Source: Liolophura sinensis
Taxonomy: Eukaryota > Mollusca > Polyplacophora > Chitonida > Chitonidae
DNA: 64,000 bases
NCBI RefSeq assembly: GCF_032854445.1
Contig: NC_088298.1
Span: 7,115,504 to 7,179,503, forward strand
Direction: 5' to 3'
The notes below the pieces were generated by a model that was not told the DNA's origin, made no database searches, and saw nothing but the letters and a program-made list of their open reading frames with translations. Of the stretch, positions 1 through 12,400 are shown piece by piece (the stretch's first letter is position 1; each line of letters begins with the position of its first letter). Made by a program: the position numbers and the translations under genes.

Positions 1-305
1 ACAAGAGCTGTCCATAGACCATACATGCCAGAGTCAAGTCGTTCCAGGAAGAGGTGGAGAACCTTCGTCGTAAATCTTGTTAAAGGCTGTGGTGGGTTTT
101 CGGCTATCGAAAATTAACGGATTTCCTGAACCGCTAAGCGTCTTTTGTAGTTGTCCGTGTGAAATCTGCATCGACTGACGAGAGCAAAAACCGTGATGTG
201 AGTGTTCCAAGTCAAACCGTGTGGCCAGTCCCCGCACCACGAAACCCACCGAAGCTTGCACAACCTTGGGATTTGAAAGCAAATGTTCCTCTTTACCTGC
301 CCACA
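1..305 (+). other. Possible 5' UTR or upstream region of GPCR exon 1
   Basis: No TATA box or clear promoter signal was recognised. The frame of exon 1 stays open back to 138 without an ATG before 306, so this may be 5' UTR, or part may lie beyond an acceptor such as the TTTTGTAG ending at 150. The transcription start is probably outside the window or unrecognisable by eye. Confidence 0.3.
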
Positions 306-428
306 ATGGATTTGCCTTCGTTAGTAATAAGAAAACATATTTTCCCGGGTATGATGAAGAACGGCTCGCTGGAGGCTATACCTGCCAATACCTCCGTGCA
401 GGAGCTGGATTATTACCGTTTCTATAAG
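306..428 (+). CDS. GPCR exon 1: extracellular N-terminus
   Basis: Codes for residues 1-41, the extracellular tail before TM1. The first in-frame ATG is at 306; the open frame runs back to a TAA at 135-137 without another ATG, so 306 is the best start, although a further 5' exon cannot be excluded. Two N-glycosylation sequons (NGS, NTS) are present, and the exon ends YYRFYK, which joins to TEQL of exon 2 much as the tail joins TM1 in NPS receptors. The donor is AAG|GTAAGT at 429 (phase 0). The exon is 33.7 kb from the next one; assignment rests on phase, glycosylation sites and the junction motif. Confidence 0.75.
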
Positions 429-3400
429 GTAAGTTTGCTTGTCCTAGTTTCCATCAGAGATGCTCGAAGGGATGTGAAAAATGAATGTGGGATTTTTTCA
501 CGCTTAGAGCATCTGATATTATTAAGAACTGACTTGGAGAATATGTAAAAAATATAGCCTGGAGTGTTGGAGAGGGAATTTCTTCATCGGGGCAAGGTCA
601 AGAGAAGAGCTCTGAGCTTCACTCCGATGAATATAACTTCCATGAGATACATTTGCCCCACTGGTCACTGCTGAGTAAGTAAAAGATGGTCACAGCGGTA
701 CATGGGTGCTGTGCTTGACAAGAATAACGAGATAAAAACACGTGGTTTGCTATGACGTAGACAGAAAAAAAAACAACACTGCAAGAGTGTTTGGTTGTCA
801 CGTGCATACAAAAATCATGTATATTACGTCATAGAATGTTCCGCAAATTCATGACATCGCGTTCCACTTGAGCTGATGACCACCATAATGGCAAAAATTC
901 TGCGAGAAATATCATCATCCGACGAGCCAAATGACATTAACACAAACGATTTATCTCATTTTGTTGTCAGAAAAAATACCTACGACGTTTGTACATTGGA
1001 GAGTTCGTGAGTTACTCGCCACATGTCGTTGGTTTTCCTATTTTGTCAAGGGGCTCCGATAAATCTGCTCGTAGAGCATCCGCTTCGGGGGCAATCCTGA
1101 GTCGGGTCAGGTCTTATACCTTAAATGAGAACGTTGTACATCCCGCTTAGGTTCAGCATTAAGGTGGTAATGCAGCGACTGGATGACCCGTATCAGTATA
1201 ATGGCTTGGGCGGGGCGGTTTACTTGCCTTCGGTAAGTCGTCTCAGTGAAGCAGTACTAGATAAAAGAGCGGTGGAAATCCGTCTTGCAGCAACGACAAG
1301 GACGCACATTACCTGCCCTCCAAAGATCCTTTCTACAGGATGTAAGGGCAACCAGATATGTGTATCTCAAAGTCGGGGGTACCTACTATGTCATTAGCAG
1401 AATGAAAGTCTTTCCTTGGAATCACAAAGATGTTAAATGAGTCTGGAATCCTTTTCACACGCCTTGGCTGCTATATGGTTACTCGTGTGAACAGCATTTC
1501 CGCTTCTGCTGTATAATGATGAAGCTATTAATGGACACGGTCACAAATGAAACGGAAGAGCCCGTGTATTAGCTAGAGAAACTGAAGACTGAAACGGACT
1601 GCCGCAGCTTTGACGCATCTCCTGCATCCTGTACATGAATATGTGTAATTGACAACAATATGCACGCCACAACTGTGAAGATTTTTACGGATGCCAGTTA
1701 TTTGTCTATAGTATTTTTTGGAAATATATGTACAACGAAAAATAAAACAGAAACACTGGCAGAATATCGTATATATTTAGAACGTTCAACTGTGTTTCCT
1801 CTGGGATCTGCCCGGTTTCATCCCACCATATCGCTGGCCGACGTCGTATAGGATTCACCTCTTTGTCATCAAATCACTGCTACTGATCCAAGATGTTTGT
1901 GTTTTATAAAGATGGTTGTCTTTGCAAGGGTCAGAACCATCTGGAAATCCTTCCTACCTTACAGTTGTAGAGCGTGTCAGTGAACTTTAGCTATACTTTT
2001 CCAGATTCAAACGCGATCAAAATATTTCTATTGCTTCATCCTTATCCTGAGATTACTCAACGCAAGAACCCCTGACGTAACCCGTATCTGATGTATAGAT
2101 ATAAATTACGCTTTACTATCGCTCGTGATGTCATGTCATCAAAATTGCCTTACTTGATGTAACCTGTCTTTCAGCATGATATCAGCGATTTCCGCGCGTC
2201 AAATCAGACAATTTGTGTGGCAACCCGAAGATACGTGGATGTTTGGCTTTTTGAATGTTGTAGATATTCATACTGAATATGTTATATACCCTTTCTGTGG
2301 GGGAGGGCGTTGGAGGGGGCCATTGGGTCAGGTATATCCCGGGAGTCAAACATCAGTTCCGACTCGGGCTATTGAATAACTCTGTAAGCCAGTATACGGA
2401 ATTCACATGGAAAGCGTCGCTGTAATTGCGTGTAAGAAACAGTTCTTGTTCATTGCGAACAACCGTTTGATTGGTAATTAATATCTATTCCACACGTAAT
2501 TCTTTGGTCATTCATTGGAGTAGGTGTTCCTGTTTTGGTTTCTGCCACTCACCATATAAATTTTAATACCGTACAATCGGGTTAAGAACATGCGCATGAT
2601 TTCAGTAACTGGAATAACGACTCTCGTTGCTGATTTAAATGTTCTGGTTCATTCATTAATGTAACCGTATGATTGAATCCATCTCTCGAATGCTTTAGGT
2701 CAGGTAGTTTGTCAGGTAGAGGCAAAAGGCGGCTGTTCCCTCAGGAAAAGCACCAATGCAAAACAAACACGTTGTAATATGGGATATGGGTTTGCAACCA
2801 CAGGCTGAACTAAATCCTGCATTACAGTCTCTAACCGTAAACCTGTCACCCTAAAGATAATTCATGTCATCTTCATTCTAAAGCGTTAAGTGAAAAGACA
2901 TTCTCGCGGTTAAAGCCCCGGATGATCAAGCACATCAGCGACGAATGGGTCGCACCTGAGACGCTGGGTTGATCCCTTATCTGTTTTTAATCAGAACATC
3001 GCAATTCGTCAGGATGACAACGGCTGTTTGAAGAGCCCATTCGGCTCGTTGCCTCCTATTCCATGCTTAGGTATCACCGTCATGATTGCCTATAATAGCT
3101 ACCTTTACCACATGATTCGCTAGAGATGGACGTCCCGTCCTAAGCTAATTAATCTACTGTATACTCCTTCCTCCCTCCCCACCACCAACCTTCCACCGTG
3201 CGATAAGCTACAGAGGCAGATCATTCATAACTTCCGTAAGAAATGGTGCACTGACAGATGGTAGAGACATCGTATTAGAGGAGCGGGACAGTTAGCCGTG
3301 ATCGAGGTAGTATTGAATCTATTTACTTTGTACATCAGCGTATATTATGTGATTTATACAATAATGAAACTGTCCTCTTCTTATATGAACGCATGTTATG

Positions 3401-6400
3401 CGATTGAGACAACGATGAAACGCTCCTTTCTGCATACCAACGTATGTTATATGATTGATAAAATAATGAAACGCGTGTTATGTGATTGAGACAATATTGA
3501 AACGGTACTCTCTGCATACCAACGTATGTTTTGCGATTGAAACAATAATGAAACTGTCCTCTTTGTATACTAAAGCGTCTTACCTGATTGAGACCATAAC
3601 GAATCCATCCCCTGGTATTCATTTCATTTTATTAACCATCAAAACAGATTATTCACCAACAAAAATTAAAATTAACTTTTAATTAATAACTTAAAAAGTG
3701 ACATTGACTTAAATAATAGATTTAAGAGCAAACTGTTATACAGTTAGAACCTTTTGTAAAGTATAAAGGGGCAAATCAGAACGACAGTCTATCCAATAAA
3801 GAGTTAGTGTTGACTGCCTTTGTGCGGTAACTGTCAACTTGATATAACGGTATGAAGTAAGAGTAAAAAGTTCTGGGAAGGGAATTGCGATGATTAAAAA
3901 TTTGTTAGCCGGAAGCGTTAAGAAATCACTGAACTGTTTCACGGACAAAAGTTTTAATTCTACAAAGAGTTGGGGCCTATGATGGAACTTTCCAGAAAAG
4001 GTAATTCTTTTGTAACAATTGGGTTATGTGTGGGACATGTATTCGCCCAAGTGAAATTGCAGTAAGATAGGTATGGGAATATTAGCCTAAAGTAAAGTAT
4101 ATATATAATTGTTAGCCCAAAGTAAATATATATAATGTCTTTGTATTCAGGTAATCTTTAATATGATATAGAATACAAACATTACGGCTAATCTTTCTGG
4201 ACACCGCATATAAGTGTGCTCTCCACTTCAACTCATTGTTCAATAAAGCACCTAAAAACTTAAATTCGTCCCTTTGTTCGACAGTTTTGTTACTGGTGCT
4301 TAATTCTGGAAGCCTTGTTACTCTGGCATCTTTAGTAGGTTATATAAACATATATTTGGTTTTTATGGTATTGACTCATAACTTATCACTCGGGAATCAA
4401 TTATACAGTTTTAGTAGTTCATTAGACGTGGTTTCAAATGGTATCTCTGGGTTGCAATTCGACCGAGTTACAGACGTATCATCAGCAAAGCGTAACAGTC
4501 TCAATATATTACTAACGAAATTTATATCGTTCATGTATACTAGAAATAGAATAGGTCCGAGAATTGGCCATTGTGGAACTCCATGAGATATAAAAAGGTA
4601 AATATCGTGTTGATATATTGTTTGCATTGTTTCCTGGCTAACATGTAGCTTTGGAACCACATATTGGTGTTTCTTTGGAAATGCCTTACATAGAAAACTA
4701 ATTAAAAGAAGTAAAGACGTAATCCAGGGAAGCACAGTCGTTGACAGGGGGGCAAAAGCTGCCTTTAATAAATCCCTATCAAAAGTTAAACTTCCTAATA
4801 TTCTTCCATACATTCGTCGCATTTGGCAGGGTGAATGGGACCTCCAGGTCCATAATAAACTGCATAGTGTTCGCCATGTCATTAGGTTTAATTTGTATAC
4901 TCGCGGTACGTCTGGAAGAGTCCAAGTGGCTTTAACGAGGTGCCGCATTGAGCATTCTCGTCTAACTCATAATTTTATTCTTGATGAGGGCTCTGCCCCA
5001 GATTGTGTTGGATGTGATGCTTAACACGGCATCATACATATCTTGGTTTACTGTGTAGAATTTGACCACATTCGGCAAAGATTTTACTCAGTCAACTCTG
5101 TATATGTAGGGCCATTGGATTATATCATAAGATGTACATTTCAATCATTAACATACATGGATAAAAGATATATATATATAGCTTTTCCAGACAAACTATT
5201 TTTAAAAATATGGTTTTCGAGCTTTGACTGTTTTAGTTTTTTTTTCTTATCTCATCAACATGTTCAAACATTTTTTCTTTCGTTTTGGATGTTTTATCGA
5301 AAGTGTGAAACGCCTCGTGTTTTCTACTTGTTCTCGCCACGATATGGATACTACCGATATGGTGTTAAGCCATTATCATTCATTTTTTTGTTTGAGCATA
5401 CTAAACTCTGTGTTTCGAAGAATTTAAGAATTCTTTCGACGATTTTGCCAAAGCAAGGTAAGACAGAAATTGATCTATAATTTTCAAACACGTTCCTAAC
5501 ACCAGTTTTTGAACAATGATGCCCCTTTAGCAGTCTTTAGGAAAATCTTTAATGTAAATCTTTAGGGAAAACACCTGCATCAAAAGATGAATTAATTATG
5601 TGGCACAATGGTCCTGTAATCAACTGCAGCACTGGCTTAACGAATCAAATTTGTATTCCATGGAGACATAGGGCACCAGTTTTAAACGTTTGATGAAGTC
5701 TCTTATTTGAATCGGGGCCTCCGTGGCTCAGTCGGTTAGCGCGCTAGCGCAGCGCAATGACCCAGGAGCCTCTCACCAATGCGGTCACCGTGAGTTCAAG
5801 TCCAGCTCATGCTGGCTTCCTCTCCGGCCGTAAGTGGGAAGGTCTGCCAGCAACCTGCGGATGGTCGTGGGTTTCCGCCGGGCTCTGCCCGGTTTCCACC
5901 CACCATAATGCTGGCCGCCGTCAGCATTATATTCTTGAGTACGGCGTAAAACACTAATCAAATAAATAAATAAATCTTATTTCAATCGGCGTGCAATGGG
6001 TGAAATGAAAATCACTAGGGCACGGCTTGGCTAAAAACTACGTGACATCAGTGGAAACCCTGGGAATCCCAGACTCACCTTTTGAAGCAAATGATGTAAA
6101 ATACTTGTAAAAGCAATTTGCTATTTGTTCAGTGTTGTTTATGTCTTTGCTATTATGTTCGAAACTAGACAGTAACCGGGCCTGAGATTTTCGATTTAAT
6201 AATTTGGATATTTTTTCCCATGTACCTTTTTATATCATTGTTACATTTGTTAAATTTTGTCTCACATTAATTTTTAGCGCTTCTTATCACATGGTTTAAT
6301 TTATTACGGCAAATCTTGTATTCTGCTAATATTAGAGGGTGCTTTTCCTTTAATTTCAGACGACGGAGCCAATACGTCTCACGAATAGAATTCAAAATCG

Positions 6401-9400
6401 CGTATGTTATCCATAGTTTATGGATGTGGCGCTGATGAAAAACATTTCTTATACACATTATTAAAATCTTCATGAAAACAACATAGGGCAATGTCCGGAT
6501 CATCAGTTTCAGACATCACCGATTCCCTGTCCATATTTTCTAATTCTCCTCTAAATATCATTTGGTGATGTTCATTAATTGGACGATATGTGTAAGATGA
6601 AGGTGCAATTGTGCATTTGTTATTGTGAACAACGCGAAACTGATCTGTAATCTCAGAAAGCAGTGTACCTGAAAGAACATCATCTTCATGAAGGTGTTGG
6701 TATATATTAGAAATGCAACTATCAAAGTTGCATTTCTAGATGTAACTCTAGTTGGCTTGGTTATCTTGGGAGAAAAAATAATGCGTTTTTATTATGTTAA
6801 AGAATTTCTTTGAGAGGGTGTGACTTGAACAGATCGATATTAAAATCCCCTATAATACAACACTTGCGTGTTTCAAATCTGAGATAACTGATTTCCACAT
6901 ATGATTACAATTTACCGAACTCTTCCCTGGAGGTCGATAATTTATACCAACTGTATAACTATTTCCATTAAAATATCGACAAACAGTGATTTGCAATCAT
7001 CATTAGTCTCAAGGAAAGATAAGTCCTCCCTGACTGTACACTTAAGTGTACAGTTAGAGATGGCGTTATTTATGAACAACATCAGACCATCGTCGTTCCT
7101 TTCTGATCTAGAAAGAGAGATAGGATAATAGCCCGGGCTATCGTACAAGTGTTCAGTGGAGCCATTAAGCCAGCTTTCAGATTCCGATTTCTGAAAAATT
7201 AAGACATGTTGGAACACATGCCAACAATTTCTGTGGCATTTTTCCTCCGGCTGCTTTCATGAAAATGGATGGTTGAAAAGCTAGGACTGGAGCAAGCATT
7301 ACTGTCAGTAACAGACTGACTAAAGCTATCCCCTATAGTCACAAGATCGACTACTAATGTCTTTCCAGCGTTGATTCTCTCATTAATTGTCGTCCGTTAC
7401 GTATTAAGTACTGACATCTTCGTTTAGACTTAAAGGATTAACTAGAACCAAAGGCCTGAGAAATGGGTCAATTGTCGTCCGTTACGTATTAAGTACTGAC
7501 TTCTTCGTTTAGACTTAACGGATTAACTAGAAATGGGTCAATTATTCTTCTTCCATTTTTCTTATTGTTGTAACTAATGATCAAGTATCTTCTAGTGCGA
7601 TTCATTGGTCTTCTCCACCCACAAAGCGCCTATCAGTTATTCTGTCTGTAATGGAGGACCCGGCCCCCGCTCATTATGATATGACTTTAAAGAGAATGTA
7701 TTTCACCAGAACGTCATATTATGATATACTGTAGCATTATAGACATTTCTATTTGTTCGCTTAGTGTTAGGATGAAAATCTTCAATATTTGTACCACTGC
7801 CGTATGTGGCAACAGATCAAGGCAACATATGAAAGCAACATATCGCAATACAATACATGTTTTGGTCCTTACATTGTATATGTCTATCTCAACAGTACAA
7901 ATATGGCAAGGACACGTAAAATACATGTACAATTTGTCAAACTTTTTTCCCGATCTTTTCAGGATAATATCGAAATGTTCATCACATATAGCAAACCTAA
8001 TTAACAGATCGTTCCACAATTTAACAGATAACTTCTTTAATGAAGCATGGACAATTTTGTATAATGAGTTTGTTGGCATTAGCGCAATCAGGAAGATGAA
8101 CTATTGGCTTCCGCAGTGCACATGTTTTGAAAATACTTAACACTTCACTATTTTGGGTCCCCAGCAATACACCTTGAAAGTGGAAAGTCAATTGGATGAA
8201 TGTGGTTAAGAAAATTTAAAAAAAACATACATGTGTATACATGTATAGGCCTACATAAACCTACCGGTATAGAGACCCTTGTAGTTATGTACAGGACTAC
8301 AGGTATATATCGATTGCCCAGAATTACAACTTGTCATAACATGCTAGAATAAATTAATTATTTAAGCTCTTCCCCAGGAATGAATCTGAGTGACGCCAAT
8401 ACACCTACGTTTGTTTATTACACCTCAACCTGTAGGCCTACTGGGTTTATTCCAATAACTCACTCACTGACAACTTTACCTTTTCATTTTGTTTTGACGG
8501 CCGGAGTTGCAGTATAATTTCATTCTATGGTAGCTTGCCTAATGCGACTGGTAATTTTTTTACCTCTCGAAACATTTCTGTATACACGATCAAAACATGA
8601 TAAGCTTGTTAGGGGAGAGTGGGGTAAGTTGTGACATTTTTCACTTGTATTGACTTGGGCTCAGAGATATTTCACAATTCATCATAATATTTATGCCACA
8701 TTAAAGTGCGATCATTGGTGCATATTTGGAAAGGAGTATTAGCTTTGTGGGAACACTCTTGATGGTTCAGATATCCAATCTCAAAACATATGCAACGGGA
8801 ACGTCTTACCCCACCTTTGGGGTAACTTGATCTATGGCGTGGGGCAATGGATATATCAGACAAACTCAGACAAGAAAACAACTGTTTCATAATATTTCAT
8901 ATGTATTGACACACAAACATGTTCTAGGAGCTTAAACATTGTGTTGGGAAGAAAGACTGAGATTCAAACAAAAAATAACCTTACTGGCAAAACAAACTCA
9001 TGCTGGAAGTTGCCCTTCCTGTTTCCTTATTAGGCTGGAAGGTGGGCATGCCCGCCGCACAAAACCGCCTAGTACTGATGGTATTGGGAGCTTATGAAGA
9101 ATATCCTTTTCTTACGAAACAAAGCTTCATCCATCGTATTTGGTACGAACACAGCTGCGTCGGAGTTGACACAGCCGGAATGTTTCTCGAGGAAGATTCC
9201 TTCAAATTCTTCCCCATCAATAACATCAACCCTGACTCTGAAATGTAGAGGGCGTGACTTCTATGCAACTTTCACGATGACAAAAACTCTCTCAATTATT
9301 TCCGTATGCTCTGACATATCAACGTCGGATTCGTCATCCAACTCAAAATCAAAACTACACTCTGATTGAGATGAACTATCCGAAATTCCTGGAAAATATC

Positions 9401-12400
9401 CTTTGCTCTGAAAAAGTGATTTCTTGGATTTTACAGTGGTTGGCTCTGTGCTTTTAACTTTTTTTTCCAGCTGCAGTTTCATTGCGGATCGGAGTGTCCG
9501 TAAAAATTAGTGTGCTTCTTTCTTTCCGTGAAGAGGTCTTTCGTGCGTAAGCTTTAGCCAAAGGGTGAACCTCGGACGGCGACACGTAAGCACTACCAGA
9601 GGAAGCAGGATAGACACGCTCTGCTGCCATCACACTCGTGCTTGCTCGACGCTCATTGACGTCAATAAAATGATCACCATCAACATCAGCTTCCATGGGT
9701 TGTACATTGGCGATGTTTGTGTCATCTATCTGTTGCACATCACCGATGTCGGTGTTCGCTGGTGTTCAGAAGTTTTCGAACAGTGGGTGAACATCGGCCA
9801 TGTCTGTGTCGTCCTCTAAATGTTAATCAGTTGTTCTGCTGGGGGGCAAAGCCTGCATCCGTCAAGACATCGTGGTTGAAAGAGCAGACCCCAGTGTTCT
9901 GGAAGCTAGAGAGAATGTTCCGCGGTACCATGGCTGACATGTGAGCTTTATTGACAACGGCGGGAAGTTCATAGAGGGTTACAGTGTTTCCTGGATTTGA
10001 CCGCAAACATGGCCATGTTGAACGCAGTCTTAAAAGGTCCGTACATCGACCAGTCAAGAGTTTGGAGACGGTCTGATGTGTGGGAAGGGATGGTGAGTAG
10101 AATGCTGCAATTTTCCTTTGACAAGTCAATCGACTGGACTCCTGGTTATCAAGGATTAAAAGAATGTTGTGTTTTGGTGAGTTTGATGACATGCTCAAAG
10201 TAACCTCTGAAAATGTCTGCGTTGATCCATCCTGTCCTGGTAGCCCTACCCACAGACCCCGGAGGGGGTCCTCAATGAAGTGATCTCTATAATTCACCAT
10301 GGGAAAGATAAACATGGGTGGCAGAACATTTCCTGAAGCGCTAATGGTGTAGACCACGGTGACTAATTCTTCTCGTTCGCCAAATGTATCTGAACCAACC
10401 TGTTCTTTGTCCTGTTCACTCACCACATCTTTATGTTTCTGTACGGTGGTGCAACTCGTCTCATCAGTGTTGTAGATATCCTTCGGTTCAAAGTGGTGCG
10501 CATCCATAATCGTGGCAAGGTTGTCATAAAACGCACGGTCGGTTGAATGCTACAGTTCTTGCGAATGATGTGGACTCAGGACTGCTAAGTGATAAGTGCT
10601 GTCTAACTCTGAATCCTTGTCACCAATCTTTTCCCGCTCTGCCATCCCTCTTCCAATTTTCTGGTACATCCAGTGAGTTGCGTGCAGCAAACTGATATGC
10701 CACTTCTAGGCATTTTTGCAAGGAAAGACTACGGAACATATCTGCTAACAACTCTACATGGTGAGCCAACTCGTCTTCCATTTCAGGTGGGAAGACAGCT
10801 TGCTTCATCGCAATGGCTTTACATCCCGTGGGTTCCACCGGAATTTGCTCTCTTAGCAATATATCGTTTCAATGCCATTCTGTGAATATTGAAGTCTTTG
10901 GCTACCCCTCTGACACTCACAGATGCACGTTGCAGAACATTATCAGGAATTTCCCTCTGGATGTTTTATCCTTTATATCCTGCAAAAAAAAAAACAACAA
11001 TAATTTGCATAAACCACAAATGAATATTCTAAACAAAATTATTTTTCATCAATTCATTTATCTGTCTATTTATTTATTTACTTACTTATTTGAATGTTAT
11101 TTAGTAGTCTGACCATTAAAATCAACCTTACTTGTTTTCAAGGCACACGGCATGCATCAGAGGTATTACCTTTTACTACAAATGCGCGACATGGCGTTGA
11201 GATACTGCCGATGTGCGGTTAAGCTATAATCATTCATTCCACTAGAAAAGAAATGTACTAATATATGATTGTGAATAAATATTGTTCTTTTACAACTACG
11301 CAATTAAGTTAGGTAAGTTAGGCCATGTCTCAACTTACCCCATCTCGTGTGGCACAACTTTCCCCACTTTTGACGAAGCAAAGCAAACTGGGCATAGCAT
11401 CCAACATACCATCCACGGGCCATCGATATGCACAGTGATAAATGCTTACATCATCCACTGTTATTTCTTTGTACATAGACTAAATGATACATGCAACACT
11501 GTTAGAAGAGAAAAGTACTTACGTCTCTCTTCGAATTTTACTTTTGCGGGTCAAATTTTCCTTTTCTTCTGTGATTTGACTATGTGGGTCTGTATAACAC
11601 GGCTTAGGGTCCCAAAATGGTGAACAGGCAAAATGGACAACGTAGATGGCGCTTCTGTTCAATTTCATAAATTCTGGTGCCTTGTGGGTGGGGTGGCTCA
11701 ACTTATCCCACTCTCCCCTATCCTAAATCCAAATGTAGGCACACATTACAAGACAAAAAGTTATTATTTTTTTTATTAGCAGTATATGGATAAATCTAAG
11801 TGTATCTGGACACTGGTTATTATTTGTGCTATATTTATTATTATTATTTTGTTATTTGTGCTATTTATTATTTGTGTTATTTGTTTATTATTTATTATTT
11901 GTGCTATATTTATTAGCAGTAAATGGATAAATCTAAGTGTTTCTGGACACTATTTGTTCTCGTCACCGTTGTATTTCATTGCATTAGCTTTTCCCCCCAG
12001 AAATCACCGACACTTGTACAGGTTGGAAACTGAACCCTCGATGGCACTTCAACATAACACAAATAACTGACGATCAGTGTGGAATTAAAAGCATACAATT
12101 AGAACGATATTAGGATGATTTAATGCAGTACAGTAGCAGAACTTGCTGTATAGCAACCCAAACGACCTTTTTGTTTGCCCTTACTACATCTTTTTCATGG
12201 CAAACTCTAGCGAATGTCACAAATACAAATATCACAGAAGCCATTCCCTATGACTGCGGGTATTGGTACATGAGCCTTCAGTTTCTGAAAGCTAACACGT
12301 CATCAAGAGCGTCGCGCTCGTGAACTACTTTGGAGATCTACTTTCCTTTTTGACGGGACTGTTTGCTTTAAATCTGGCATGTACGCTGTAGCTTTCAGGA

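Larger units (their letters stand above)
3736..7220 (-). mobile_element. CR1-like LINE, degraded, with nested insertions
   Basis: Read on the minus strand: endonuclease pieces (7217-6942, [20 protein letters not shown] and a GGL-type block), an endonuclease-RT linker (6503-6267, [19 protein letters not shown] ... [16 protein letters not shown]), RT fingers with [18 protein letters not shown] (about 5530-5400), and the RT palm with [20 protein letters not shown] and LRFADDTS (about 4590-4440). This is the CR1/L2-like RT pattern with a single FADD catalytic box. Frames are broken repeatedly. It is interrupted by a Jockey-type fragment on the + strand (about 4714-5390) and a SINE (5716-5974). 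The extent below 4236 is uncertain. It lies antisense inside intron 1 of the receptor gene. Confidence 0.8.

Noticed and set aside
159-305. Extending receptor exon 1 upstream to a non-ATG start at 159
   Set aside because: The codon at 159 is GTG; the first in-frame ATG is at 306 and gives a normal-length extracellular tail.
4236-4586. 116-codon + strand ORF
   Set aside because: It lies opposite the FADD-box RT segment of the CR1-like LINE and has no recognisable content of its own.
5043-5480. 145-codon + strand ORF as a separate gene
   Set aside because: Only its first part carries Jockey-type C-terminal sequence; the rest is the element's AT-rich 3' UTR and then reverse-strand LINE.
7721-8140. 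139-codon + strand ORF
   Set aside because: The opposite strand carries the LINE-like LWN motif; this frame shows nothing.
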